Positions 1 through 6,142 of a stretch of DNA of 16,982 nucleotides are shown piece after piece. The notes under the pieces were generated by a model, which was given only the letters and a program-made list of their open reading frames with translations, was not told the DNA's origin and did no database searches. Location of the stretch: the NCBI GenBank assembly GCA_002440825.1, contig DJVH01000030.1:1-16982 (forward strand), in the 5' to 3' direction. Numbering within the stretch: position 1 is the first letter of the stretch; every line of letters begins with the position of its first letter. This DNA is from Bacteriovoracaceae bacterium UBA6261. GTDB taxonomy: Bacteria; Bdellovibrionota; Bacteriovoracia; Bacteriovoracales; Bacteriovoracaceae. Position numbers and translations under genes: made by a program.

Positions 1-37
1 GTTTTTCATAGGCAAAAATTTAATGATAAAAATTAGT

Positions 38-68
38 TTGACAGCTTAAACTTTTGGATTATTATTAA
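38..68 (+). promoter_or_regulatory. Candidate sigma-70 promoter for the small ORF and lipoprotein gene
   Basis: A perfect -35 hexamer TTGACA lies at 38-43. The matching -10 is unclear: ATTATT at 61-66 (17-nt spacer, 3 of 6 matches) or TATTAA at 63-68 (19-nt spacer, 4 of 6). Either would start transcription around 71-75, on top of the ribosome binding site of the small ORF at 82. The mRNA leader would then be very short, which is a reason for doubt. Confidence 0.35.
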
Positions 69-81
69 AACAGGAGGCCAT

Positions 82-231
82 ATGGTCATTCAAAATAGCA
101 ATCTCCTGTTAGTGATCCTTTCAAAAATCGAGTCCATGATAGCTGACTCAAAAACTCAACATCCAAACCTAAGCGATGAAGAAATCATCGAACACCTAAG
201 AAAAAGGCTAAGCGAAGAAAATAAATTCTAA
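82..231 (+). CDS. Small hypothetical protein, 49 aa
   Basis: A 49-codon frame runs from ATG at 82 to TAA at 229-231. It is preceded by a consensus AGGAGG (72-77), 4 nt before the start. The product begins with a short hydrophobic stretch (NLLLVIL, residues 7-13) and ends in a charged, probably helical half containing DEEIIEHLRKRLSEE. No family is recognised. There is no convincing signal peptide, because the hydrophobic run is short and lacks a positive n-region. It lies 75 nt upstream of the lipoprotein start in the same direction with no terminator seen between them, so the two may share a transcript. Codons 8-10 contain CTCCTGTT, complementary to its own ribosome binding site and to that of the lipoprotein gene. 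It may therefore be a leader ORF as much as a functional protein. The strong binding site and protein-like composition support translation. Confidence 0.55.
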   Translation: MVIQNSNLLLVILSKIESMIADSKTQHPNLSDEEIIEHLRKRLSEENKF

Positions 232-235
232 GCTT

Positions 236-261
236 TTGCTAAACGTTTTCCGAATTAGCAA
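236..261. repeat. Inverted repeat TTGCTAA/TTAGCAA
   Basis: Perfect 7-bp arms lie at 236-242 and 255-261, with a 12-nt spacer that contains the palindrome AAACGTTT (241-248). It sits between the small ORF and the lipoprotein gene. It could be an operator dyad or a weak hairpin in the mRNA leader. There is no T-run after it, so it is not a terminator. Chance occurrence is possible. Confidence 0.3.
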
Positions 262-306
262 CAAAACTACTTCCCTTCCTAGCACACACAACAGGAGAAC
301 TTTTTT

Positions 307-945
307 ATGCTAAAAAAATGGAAAACGTATTTAGTTGCGACAATCGCGATCTGTACACTCGGATTTGCAACTTCATGTGGTAACAACAGTGGATCGAACA
401 TTCAAATTGCCGGCGTACAAGGCCCGAAGGTAACTCTTCTTCAAGACAATCTTCAAATCGATATGGTATTTGAAAACGTACAACTTGATGGTGGTCTTCG
501 TTACAATATTCCAAAGTACAAATACTCTTACCTTGAAATTTCTCCAGATCTTCAATCAAACGGAACTCTTATGAGTATCTCTGTTTCATTGAAAGATATC
601 GTTGATGGTAACTTAGACAAACTTGATCCACAAAAACTTCCAGGCGGAAGAAACCTTCCAGGCGTTTCTGGTGGTTCACTTCCAGCTGTTGCTTTCTCAA
701 TTGAAAAATTCCACAACATGTCTTTTTACCTTGGTAAAAACGTGTTTGGTATTTTCGTTCCAGCACAAGTTGGTGTAGATGGAGCTATCGCTTCATTCAG
801 ATACTACGTAAACAGCAAAGCTGCTGGTACAATTTCACTTGTTGGTAACGACGAAAAAGGTGAAAACGCTGGTGTGCTTCTTATGTTAAACCTTACTGGT
901 TCAACAAAAGCTGCCATGATGAAAGTTTATAACAAGTTTAACTAG
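307..945 (+). CDS. Putative lipoprotein of unknown function
   Basis: The 212-aa product begins with a lipoprotein-type signal: MLKKWK, then a hydrophobic core (residues 8-20), then ATSC with C24 as the likely lipidated cysteine. The -3 residue is Ala rather than the usual Leu, so the lipobox is imperfect. After C24 comes a Gly/Asn/Ser-rich linker, then a domain with alternating hydrophobic residues that suggests mostly beta structure, and a Gly/Pro-rich stretch near residues 112-127. No family is recognised. The start is set by AGGAG (293-297), 9 nt upstream. Codon choice is narrow: seven of eight prolines are CCA and Leu is mainly CTT, which may mean high expression (inference). It lies behind the small ORF at 82 and is closed by the terminator at 951-975. 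Confidence 0.8.
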   Translation: MLKKWKTYLVATIAICTLGFATSCGNNSGSNIQIAGVQGPKVTLLQDNLQIDMVFENVQLDGGLRYNIPKYKYSYLEISPDLQSNGTLMSISVSLKDIVDGNLDKLDPQKLPGGRNLPGVSGGSLPAVAFSIEKFHNMSFYLGKNVFGIFVPAQVGVDGAIASFRYYVNSKAAGTISLVGNDEKGENAGVLLMLNLTGSTKAAMMKVYNKFN

Positions 946-950
946 TCTGA

Positions 951-975
951 AAAAAGGCTCCAGTGGAGCCTTTTT
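951..975. terminator. Symmetrical rho-independent terminator
   Basis: The arms GGCTCC (956-961) and GGAGCC (965-970) enclose a 3-nt loop, flanked by AAAAA (951-955) and TTTTT (971-975). The symmetry makes it usable from both strands. It would end the lipoprotein transcript on the plus strand and the incoming hemF-exporter transcript on the minus strand. Confidence 0.85.
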
Positions 976-1035
976 ACGTGTTGTGAAAACTGTAAAAAGG
1001 AAAACACTTCATTAGAGTTCAGACTAGCCTAATAT

Positions 1036-1932
1036 TCACGGCTCCGAAGCTTTCTTCGGAGTCGTGACTTCTCTCCCTAAGACCGGCACTAAAATCACTG
1101 ACAACATCACAAGAACTGCTCCCACGATATTCAGCGGATTCAAACTCTCCTTAAACACAAAATAACCAAAAACAGCTGCAAACGGCGACTCCATCAAAAA
1201 AATAAGTCCCGCAATGTGCGAAGGAATTTTCTTTTGAGCGACAACCTGTATTGAAAAAGAAATCATACTGGAAATAATTCCCAGAAACAGCAGCCCTTTG
1301 ACGGCCGGCGATTCAAATATCAACAGCGGAGCCAGGCTCACTCCTCCCTTGAGAAAAACAGCGAGTCCCAAAGAAAAGAGAGCGACAAATACATTTTGTA
1401 AAAAATTAAACTCAATGGGTGAATCGATATGAGCTGCGACCTTGCTGATGTACATGATGTGAAAAGCAGCTGAAAATGAACATAACAGGGTGAGGAAATC
1501 ACCAATGTTAAGATCTTTGACTTCGAGGTTGCACATGAAGGCCATCCCGATGAGCGACAAAAGTATCAGCATCCAGAAACTGCTGCGGTATCTTTTTCCT
1601 GCAAAGAGCATGGTGATCAGTGGAATGAGAAGCGCATATAACGTTGTGATAAAACCACTTTTAGCGACAGTGGTATAGCTCAATCCCCACGTTTGAAACA
1701 GAAGAGTTCCAAGCAGAAAAACCGAACTGATCGCTGATTTGAGCAGAATATTATTTTTTCGCGTGAAGGATTTTTTATACAATAAGAAAGGAAGTGAAAG
1801 CGTCGCCGCCAGAGTAAAGCGCAAGGCTGTCGCCCAAAAAGAATCGTACGTCGTCAGTGTCCATCGGGTTGCAATAAATCCAAATCCCCAGATCGCTGAA
1901 GACAATGTCAAAAGGAAAATATGTGAGGTCAT
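1036..1932 (-). CDS. EamA/DMT-family exporter
   Basis: The 298-aa product is very hydrophobic, with about ten membrane segments arranged as two repeated EamA halves (roughly residues 5-135 and 150-285). This is the usual plan and length of drug/metabolite transporter (DMT) family proteins. The N-terminal GFGFIATRW stretch and the late segment containing FLMESPFAAVFGYFVFKES, followed by a final hydrophobic helix, are typical of the family. It should lie in the inner membrane and export a small metabolite; the substrate cannot be read from the sequence. The ATG overlaps the hemF stop codon (ATGA, 1929-1932), so translation is probably coupled. The link to haem synthesis may only be co-transcription. 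Its stop lies inside a 13-bp hairpin (1037-1066). Confidence 0.88.
   Translation of the reverse strand: MTSHIFLLTLSSAIWGFGFIATRWTLTTYDSFWATALRFTLAATLSLPFLLYKKSFTRKNNILLKSAISSVFLLGTLLFQTWGLSYTTVAKSGFITTLYALLIPLITMLFAGKRYRSSFWMLILLSLIGMAFMCNLEVKDLNIGDFLTLLCSFSAAFHIMYISKVAAHIDSPIEFNFLQNVFVALFSLGLAVFLKGGVSLAPLLIFESPAVKGLLFLGIISSMISFSIQVVAQKKIPSHIAGLIFLMESPFAAVFGYFVFKESLNPLNIVGAVLVMLSVILVPVLGREVTTPKKASEP
1037..1066 (-). other. 13-bp hairpin overlapping the exporter stop codon
   Basis: Positions 1037-1049 pair with 1054-1066 (13 pairs including one G-U wobble) around the loop CTTT. The stop codon complement at 1036-1038 is partly inside the stem. Downstream on the minus strand the sequence is ATATTAGG rather than a T-run, so it is a poor intrinsic terminator by itself. 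It may protect the 3' end or act together with the terminator at 951-975. Confidence 0.45.
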
Positions 1933-2861
1933 TTGTTTCCGTCAGCGAAATAATAATTCATCATCTCTTCATGAGGTGAACCTGGTTTCGGTTTATATTT
2001 GTATGAAAACTTCGCTCTCGCCGGAAGAGAAATGAGAATGGAATCCGTTCTTCCGTTAGTGCGAAGACCGAACATTGTTCCCCGGTCATGAAGGAGATTG
2101 AATTCAACATAACGTCCGCGACGGTGCAGCTGAAAATCGACATCCTCTTCCGTGTAAGCTTCATCTTTTCTTTTTCGGACTATCGGAAAATACGATTCAA
2201 TAAAGTGTTCAGATAAATCTTTCACCATTTTAAAATCGTTTTCAAAATGACCGGAATTCATGTGATCAAAGAAAATACCACTCACTCCTCTCATCTCTGC
2301 TCCTTTTTCCGGGTCAGATCTGTGAGTGTTGACGAAATATTTATCGCAATCTTTTTTCATCTGTTCATAGCAATTGTAAGGGGCACACGCGCGCTTCCAG
2401 GTATCATGAAAGTAAGTAAAGTCTTCCGGATGAGGATAAAAGGGTGTGAGATCCGCTCCACCGCCAAACCAGAATTTCTCTCCGGCGACGATCATACGGA
2501 AATTGGCATGAACGGTCGGAACGCGGGGATTTCGTGGATGAATAATCAATGAAATTCCGGCGGCCCACATCGTTGTCCCGGTGCCGCCCAGCTTTTTGGC
2601 AAACTCCGGATCGATTTCACCGTAAACCATCGACGTATTGACTCCTGCATTCTCAATAACGTCGCCTCTGAAGGCCCGGGTAATCCCCCCGCCCCCCGGT
2701 GCGCCTTTAAAATCCACTCTCTCCCACGGGTCCTCAATCAACTCTATTTGCGGATCAATTTTGATGAGTTCTTGTGTGATTTTATTTTGCAGATTTTTTA
2801 CATGAGCATGAAATTCATTCTTGGATTCAGATAATTTTTGGTCAAGTTCGTTAGGATTCAT
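1929..2861 (-). CDS. hemF: Oxygen-dependent coproporphyrinogen III oxidase HemF
   Basis: HemF carries out the O2-dependent oxidative decarboxylation of coproporphyrinogen III to protoporphyrinogen IX, a late step of haem synthesis in the cytoplasm. From the ATG at 2861 the product is 310 aa, close to the usual ~300. Family motifs are clear: FRGDVIENAGVN (residues 64-75), HPRNPRVPTVHANFR (108-122), WFGGGADLTPFY (131-142), RGRYVEFNLLHDRGT (248-262) and NGRTDSILISLP (269-280). H108, H118, H152 and H180 appear to match the conserved histidines. A longer frame reaches a TTG at 2876, but no ribosome binding site precedes it. The ATG at 2861 has a weak GGAA upstream and is preferred. It is the first gene of a two-gene unit with the exporter and implies aerobic haem synthesis. 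It is divergent from the gene at 2932 across about 70 bp. Confidence 0.95.
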   Translation of the reverse strand: MNPNELDQKLSESKNEFHAHVKNLQNKITQELIKIDPQIELIEDPWERVDFKGAPGGGGITRAFRGDVIENAGVNTSMVYGEIDPEFAKKLGGTGTTMWAAGISLIIHPRNPRVPTVHANFRMIVAGEKFWFGGGADLTPFYPHPEDFTYFHDTWKRACAPYNCYEQMKKDCDKYFVNTHRSDPEKGAEMRGVSGIFFDHMNSGHFENDFKMVKDLSEHFIESYFPIVRKRKDEAYTEEDVDFQLHRRGRYVEFNLLHDRGTMFGLRTNGRTDSILISLPARAKFSYKYKPKPGSPHEEMMNYYFADGNK

Positions 2862-2880
2862 AATTCGCGTTTCCAAGGGG

Positions 2881-2903
2881 GAGGCAATATGTTAAAAAGC
2901 CTC
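2881..2903. repeat. Short inverted repeat in the hemF/DUF3943 divergent region
   Basis: GAGGC (2881-2885) and GCCTC (2899-2903) flank an AT-rich 13-nt spacer. It lies centrally in the 70-bp divergent intergenic region, where promoters of both directions must sit. A TATTAT -10-like sequence (2906-2911, plus strand) adjoins it, but I found no good -35. It may be an operator, or chance. Confidence 0.25.
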
Positions 2904-2931
2904 ATTATTATCACTCTACCGATACCACAGT

Positions 2932-3654
2932 ATGACTAAGTTTGTCCTTAAACTGATGACGAAACTGCTGCCGATTGCGCTTTTTTTGGGAATCTTTTCC
3001 TGGTCAAGCTCGTATGCAGTCACGTCGGAATTTAAGGAAGCGTTTAAAGATCAGGTTTACGCTGATCCCGAAACGCATAAACGTCTTCCCCTTTATCAAT
3101 ACGGCTACAATGATCGCGAACATAGTTTTGCTGAAAATGTGAGAACTATCGGAGTTGTCTATGGTCTGACCTGGTTTTTCTATCCTATCGTTCAGCCAAA
3201 AGTTTTTCACGGCGCCGGTGGTGTGAAAGAGTATCAGCATAATTTTGGAAAACTTGTTTTTGATCAGGACGAACCTTTCTGGAATGATTTTGTTCATCCA
3301 CTTTCCGGTTCGCAATTGTATCTTCTTTATCGCGCCAACGGTTACGATCGCCTCAGCGCTTTTGAAATGACTTTTGTCTCTTCGGCCCTGTTTGAACTCA
3401 CTGTGGAAATTTTCACTGAACCGGCAAGCGTTCAGGATCTTTATCAGACTCCGGTTCTTGGAACTGTTCTTGGCTATGGAATCGAGAATGCTTCTATGTA
3501 TCTTCTCAATTCAGGAAATACGATCGGCAAGATCATCGGCCACGCTTTGAATCCGGCCACTCTATTTCCATTTTACGAAGGACGCACTTTTATTATTCCC
3601 AAATACAATGAAGAAGATAAAGGCGCGATGATCAGAATGGAGATGAGCTACTGA
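2932..3654 (+). CDS. DUF3943-like exported protein
   Basis: The 240-aa product has an N-terminal signal sequence (KLMTKLLPIALFLGIFSW, residues 7-24) with a probable cleavage after SYA at residue 29. The middle part (residues 98-180) has WNDFVHPLSGSQLYLLYRAN, then AFEMTFVSSALFELTVEIF, then EPASVQDLYQTPVLGTVLGY. This pattern (HP-x-x-G/A, an aromatic- and Glu-rich helix, PSxxDLxxTPxLG) resembles DUF3943, a family of bacterial envelope proteins of unknown function. Hydrophobic stretches around residues 64-75 and 160-185 may embed in a membrane. The start has no clear ribosome binding site; another ATG 24 nt downstream (2956) has none either. The stop overlaps the next start (TGATG), so the two genes are probably translated together. 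The family call is from memory of the motif. Confidence 0.7.
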   Translation: MTKFVLKLMTKLLPIALFLGIFSWSSSYAVTSEFKEAFKDQVYADPETHKRLPLYQYGYNDREHSFAENVRTIGVVYGLTWFFYPIVQPKVFHGAGGVKEYQHNFGKLVFDQDEPFWNDFVHPLSGSQLYLLYRANGYDRLSAFEMTFVSSALFELTVEIFTEPASVQDLYQTPVLGTVLGYGIENASMYLLNSGNTIGKIIGHALNPATLFPFYEGRTFIIPKYNEEDKGAMIRMEMSY

Positions 3655-4400
3655 TGAAAGCTTACCTCTTCATTTTTTTCCTTCTGATTCATGTCTCGGC
3701 GCTGGCCGCGGAAAAAGACACTGATCAAGTTCGAATTCATTCTCAGAACGTCCTGGCAGGCAATCCTCTTGAAGACAATTTCAATTTAAAGACAGGCCTC
3801 AGTTTAAGCCGCCTCTTTCAAACATCTGCCTTGCTTCCCACTCAGAATAAACACGAATCTCATTCGGAAAATACTGGTTTCGGTTTCAACACAAGCGTTG
3901 GATACAAATGGAGCAGCTGGGAAGTTCTCTTTTCGTCTGATGCGCTCTTTGGAAAACTAAATGATCTGACGTTCAAAGTAGAAAATCAGGAAGTCAGAGG
4001 CGACGGAAGTTTCAGAGTGTTCACATTAAGCCCTTTAGTCCGTTATTACTCACCTTACAGTATCTGGAATCGCTGGAACATTTATACCAGTGCAGGTCCA
4101 ACCTGGTCGCTTCACACTTTTATTATTCAGAACAATTTAAACAATTCAGACTTTGATCACAAAAAAAGAATCAGTTTTGAAAACCGTGGCGGAAGCTTGA
4201 ACATCGGTGTGGAAGAAATTGTTCCGTACAAAGAAACTCATCCGGCCTTTTTTGAAGTGGGCTACAGCTACATGAGATCGCATCGCATTTTCATTGTGGA
4301 CGCCAGTGATTTTAAAGATGTTAAGACCATAAAAAAAGGCGCCTCTAAAGATTTCAGCGGTCATTATTTCATCTTCCGATTAGGAATTACGCTCTTCTAG
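3654..4400 (+). CDS. Small outer-membrane beta-barrel protein
   Basis: The 248-aa product has a classical signal peptide (MKAYLFIFFLLIHVSALAA, cleavage near residue 19). The mature protein has alternating hydrophobic and polar residues with many aromatics and ends in HYFIFRLGITLF, the C-terminal aromatic pattern recognised by the Bam machinery. About eight strands would fit the size. Possible strands include GFGFNTSVGYKW (residues 76-87), WEVLFSSDALFG and PAFFEVGYSYM. The function is unknown; size and fold fit OmpA/OmpW-like small barrels, but no specific family is recognised. The ATG shares one base with the preceding stop codon, and GGAG about 11 nt upstream can serve as binding site. Pairing with the DUF3943-like gene suggests the two proteins act together in the envelope (inference). 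Confidence 0.75.
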   Translation: MKAYLFIFFLLIHVSALAAEKDTDQVRIHSQNVLAGNPLEDNFNLKTGLSLSRLFQTSALLPTQNKHESHSENTGFGFNTSVGYKWSSWEVLFSSDALFGKLNDLTFKVENQEVRGDGSFRVFTLSPLVRYYSPYSIWNRWNIYTSAGPTWSLHTFIIQNNLNNSDFDHKKRISFENRGGSLNIGVEEIVPYKETHPAFFEVGYSYMRSHRIFIVDASDFKDVKTIKKGASKDFSGHYFIFRLGITLF

Positions 4401-4484
4401 ATTTCAACCTTTTACCTCCTGCCAAGCAAGTATTCTGGTCAATGATTAGTCTTCCTATCGAGCTTAACCAAGTAATTTAATGGG

Positions 4485-4515
4485 TTAATTATCTTCTAAA
4501 GAACTCTCTTATAAT
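4485..4515 (+). promoter_or_regulatory. Candidate promoter for the FecR-domain gene
   Basis: A perfect -10 TATAAT lies at 4510-4515. Upstream, TTAATT (4485-4490, 19-nt spacer) or TAATTA (4486-4491, 18-nt spacer) are weak -35 candidates. The predicted start near 4522 gives a leader of about 40 nt before the ATG at 4562. The rest of the 161-bp intergenic stretch (4401-4561) shows no convincing terminator or other element. Confidence 0.45.
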
Positions 4516-4561
4516 TAACGAAGAGCTGTTTAGTTCATTGCCTTCTGATGCAGGGAAATTT

Positions 4562-6058
4562 ATGAAAATAAAAAAGACATTGCTCGTAACCGTTCTGGCC
4601 TTACAATCGTTTAACGTTTTAGCAGATGACGTTGCTAAAGTTGTTATTCTCAAAGGACAGGTCAAAGCAAAACTAAGCAATGGTACATTGATGGATGTGA
4701 AGCCTGATTCTTCTCTTCCGGAAGGGGCAATCATTCAGACGGCAGATAAAAGTTTCGTCAAATTGATCTTCATTGATAAATCTCAAATGAATCTTGGTCC
4801 TAATTCACAGATGGTCATCAATGCTTTTCCTAAAAAGGAAGCAGGGATCATTACGCTGGTTAAAGGACAGATCCGCTCTCAAGTCACCAAAGACTATATG
4901 GAGATGGATGACAAGAGTAAATCAAAGCTCTACATCAAAACAAAGACAGCAGCGATGGGTATTCGCGGGACAGTCTTTCAGGTCAACTTCAACCCTGTAA
5001 ACCAAAACACTTCTCTCATTACTTATGAAGGGAAAGTGGCCATGTCGCATATTGATCGCAATGACCGTGAAGCAAAATTTGATCAGGGAAAACTTGAAAC
5101 AATTGTTTCCAGCAACAAAGCCGTTCTCGTCGGAGCCAAAAAAGTTTCTGCCGTCAACATGAACGTTGCCGAAAGGGCCATGGTTCCAACAACGTTGAGT
5201 GTGACTCAGCTTGAAGCTTTAAAAGGCAACGAGACAGGCTTAAAAGAATCTACTGAAAAAGACCAAAAACAATTCCGCAATCCGCTTCCGCCGGGAGCAG
5301 ACAGCGCCCTTTTTACGGCGGCTACAGCTGAAAAAGGAATTCCTGCGGCCACGACAGGTGAAAAAAATCACAGCGATCCAAATGGATTTTTCAATGTAAA
5401 AACTGGTGAATATAAATTGCCTGCCGGTTCAATTATCGACTTAAACACAGTCAATATTATTCCTCCTCCGGTCAACGCCGTGTTTGATCCAAACACCAAT
5501 ACTTATGTTGTTCCGGAAACATTCGGTAAAGTTGATAAATCTACAGGTGAATATAAAGCGCCAGCAGGACTAAAACTTGAAACTGATGGAAAGTTTATTC
5601 TTGTCGATGCTGATGCTTTTGCTAAATCTCAAGCCGTCAACAAAGACGAAGTGAAAAAAGAAGAAGGCAGCAAGGAAGAGGCGAATAAAGAGAACGATAA
5701 AAAAGAAGGTGACAAAAAAGAAGGTGACAAGAAAGAAGGCGAGAAAAAAGAGGGTGACAAAAAAGATGATAAAGTCGCTTCAACAGAAGGAGGCACTCGC
5801 GCTCCAGCAAGTGCAGAGGCTCCAGCAGGTGCTCCTGCTCCAGTGGCCCCAATGGCAATCCCTCAGCCTTTGATGAGCAGACCAGAAATGATTACGTTCG
5901 TAAATACATTCTCGCCTACGGCACCTCCTCCACCTACGATGCCAAAAATCGACACCAGAGCAGTAATTGACTCTACTACTCAGAAAAGAGAAGATGCAAC
6001 CAACCTGGGGACAGTGAACCCTAATACGAAACTTCATGTTATTTTCAATGCACAGTAA
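4562..6058 (+). CDS. Exported FecR-domain protein with Lys/Glu repeat and Pro/Ala linker
   Basis: From the ATG at 4562 (AGGGAA 5-10 nt upstream) the product is 498 aa. A longer frame begins at TTG 4538 but would bury the signal peptide. Residues 1-21 are a signal peptide ending VLA, followed by DD. Residues 23-160 match the FecR domain: KVVILKGQVKAKL, LPEGAIIQTADKSFVKLIF, LVKGQI, and the diagnostic IRGTVFQVNF (134-143), then TYEGKVAM. Two copies of TGEYK-x-PAG follow (281-289, 328-336). Next come a highly charged Lys/Glu segment (364-404) and a Pro/Ala tail. No membrane segment follows the signal, so it should be periplasmic; the basic stretch could touch peptidoglycan or lipid headgroups (inference). 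FecR itself relays outer-membrane signals to a sigma factor. Here the downstream neighbours are a barrel and a CHASE2 cyclase, so it may be the middle relay. A strong terminator follows at 6099. Confidence 0.88.
   Translation: MKIKKTLLVTVLALQSFNVLADDVAKVVILKGQVKAKLSNGTLMDVKPDSSLPEGAIIQTADKSFVKLIFIDKSQMNLGPNSQMVINAFPKKEAGIITLVKGQIRSQVTKDYMEMDDKSKSKLYIKTKTAAMGIRGTVFQVNFNPVNQNTSLITYEGKVAMSHIDRNDREAKFDQGKLETIVSSNKAVLVGAKKVSAVNMNVAERAMVPTTLSVTQLEALKGNETGLKESTEKDQKQFRNPLPPGADSALFTAATAEKGIPAATTGEKNHSDPNGFFNVKTGEYKLPAGSIIDLNTVNIIPPPVNAVFDPNTNTYVVPETFGKVDKSTGEYKAPAGLKLETDGKFILVDADAFAKSQAVNKDEVKKEEGSKEEANKENDKKEGDKKEGDKKEGEKKEGDKKDDKVASTEGGTRAPASAEAPAGAPAPVAPMAIPQPLMSRPEMITFVNTFSPTAPPPPTMPKIDTRAVIDSTTQKREDATNLGTVNPNTKLHVIFNAQ
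5699..5758 (+). repeat. Tandem 15-bp repeat encoding KKEGD
   Basis: Four copies of a 15-nt unit, consensus AAAAAAGAAGGTGAC, lie inside the FecR-domain gene and encode KKEGD, KKEGD, KKEGE, KKEGD (residues 380-399). A fifth, degenerate unit (KKDDK) follows. In-frame repeats like this can gain or lose units by slippage without a frameshift, changing the length of the charged linker. Confidence 0.85.
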
Positions 6059-6098
6059 TTAATAATCATTTATAATATTTAAGAGATTAAATATCAGG

Positions 6099-6128
6099 GA
6101 AGCGCATGAAAATGCGCTTCTTTTTTTT
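6099..6128 (+). terminator. Strong hairpin terminator directly before the barrel gene
   Basis: GAAGCGCAT (6099-6107) pairs perfectly with ATGCGCTTC (6112-6120) around a GAAA tetraloop. Eight T's follow (6121-6128). This is a textbook intrinsic terminator for the FecR-domain gene. It ends only 14 nt before the likely start of the next gene, so it must limit, or regulate, read-through into the barrel and cyclase genes. Confidence 0.9.
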
Positions 6129-6142
6129 CTATGGAAGGAAAA

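Noticed and set aside
1..60. Possible end of an upstream gene at the window edge.
   Set aside because: No frame of convincing composition runs in from the edge, and the AT-rich sequence looks intergenic.
305..559. 84-codon minus-strand frame inside the lipoprotein gene.
   Set aside because: It is antisense to a gene with a clear ribosome binding site and signal peptide, has no recognisable features and no binding site of its own.
2862..2876. TTG start five codons upstream for hemF.
   Set aside because: No ribosome binding site precedes it, and the ATG at 2861 gives a length nearer the family's usual size.
4538..4561. TTG start eight codons upstream for the FecR-domain gene.
   Set aside because: It puts eight polar residues before an otherwise typical signal peptide, and AGGGAA is correctly spaced for the ATG at 4562.
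5699..5758. Regular short repeat that might suggest a CRISPR-like array.
   Set aside because: Units are 15 bp, directly adjacent, without spacers, and in frame in a protein-coding gene.
6048..6083. TATAAT at 6071-6076 as an independent promoter for the barrel gene.
   Set aside because: The -35 is poor (TGCACA, 16-nt spacer), the stretch is AT-rich, and any transcript would meet the terminator within about 16-45 nt. Kept only as part of the read-through finding.
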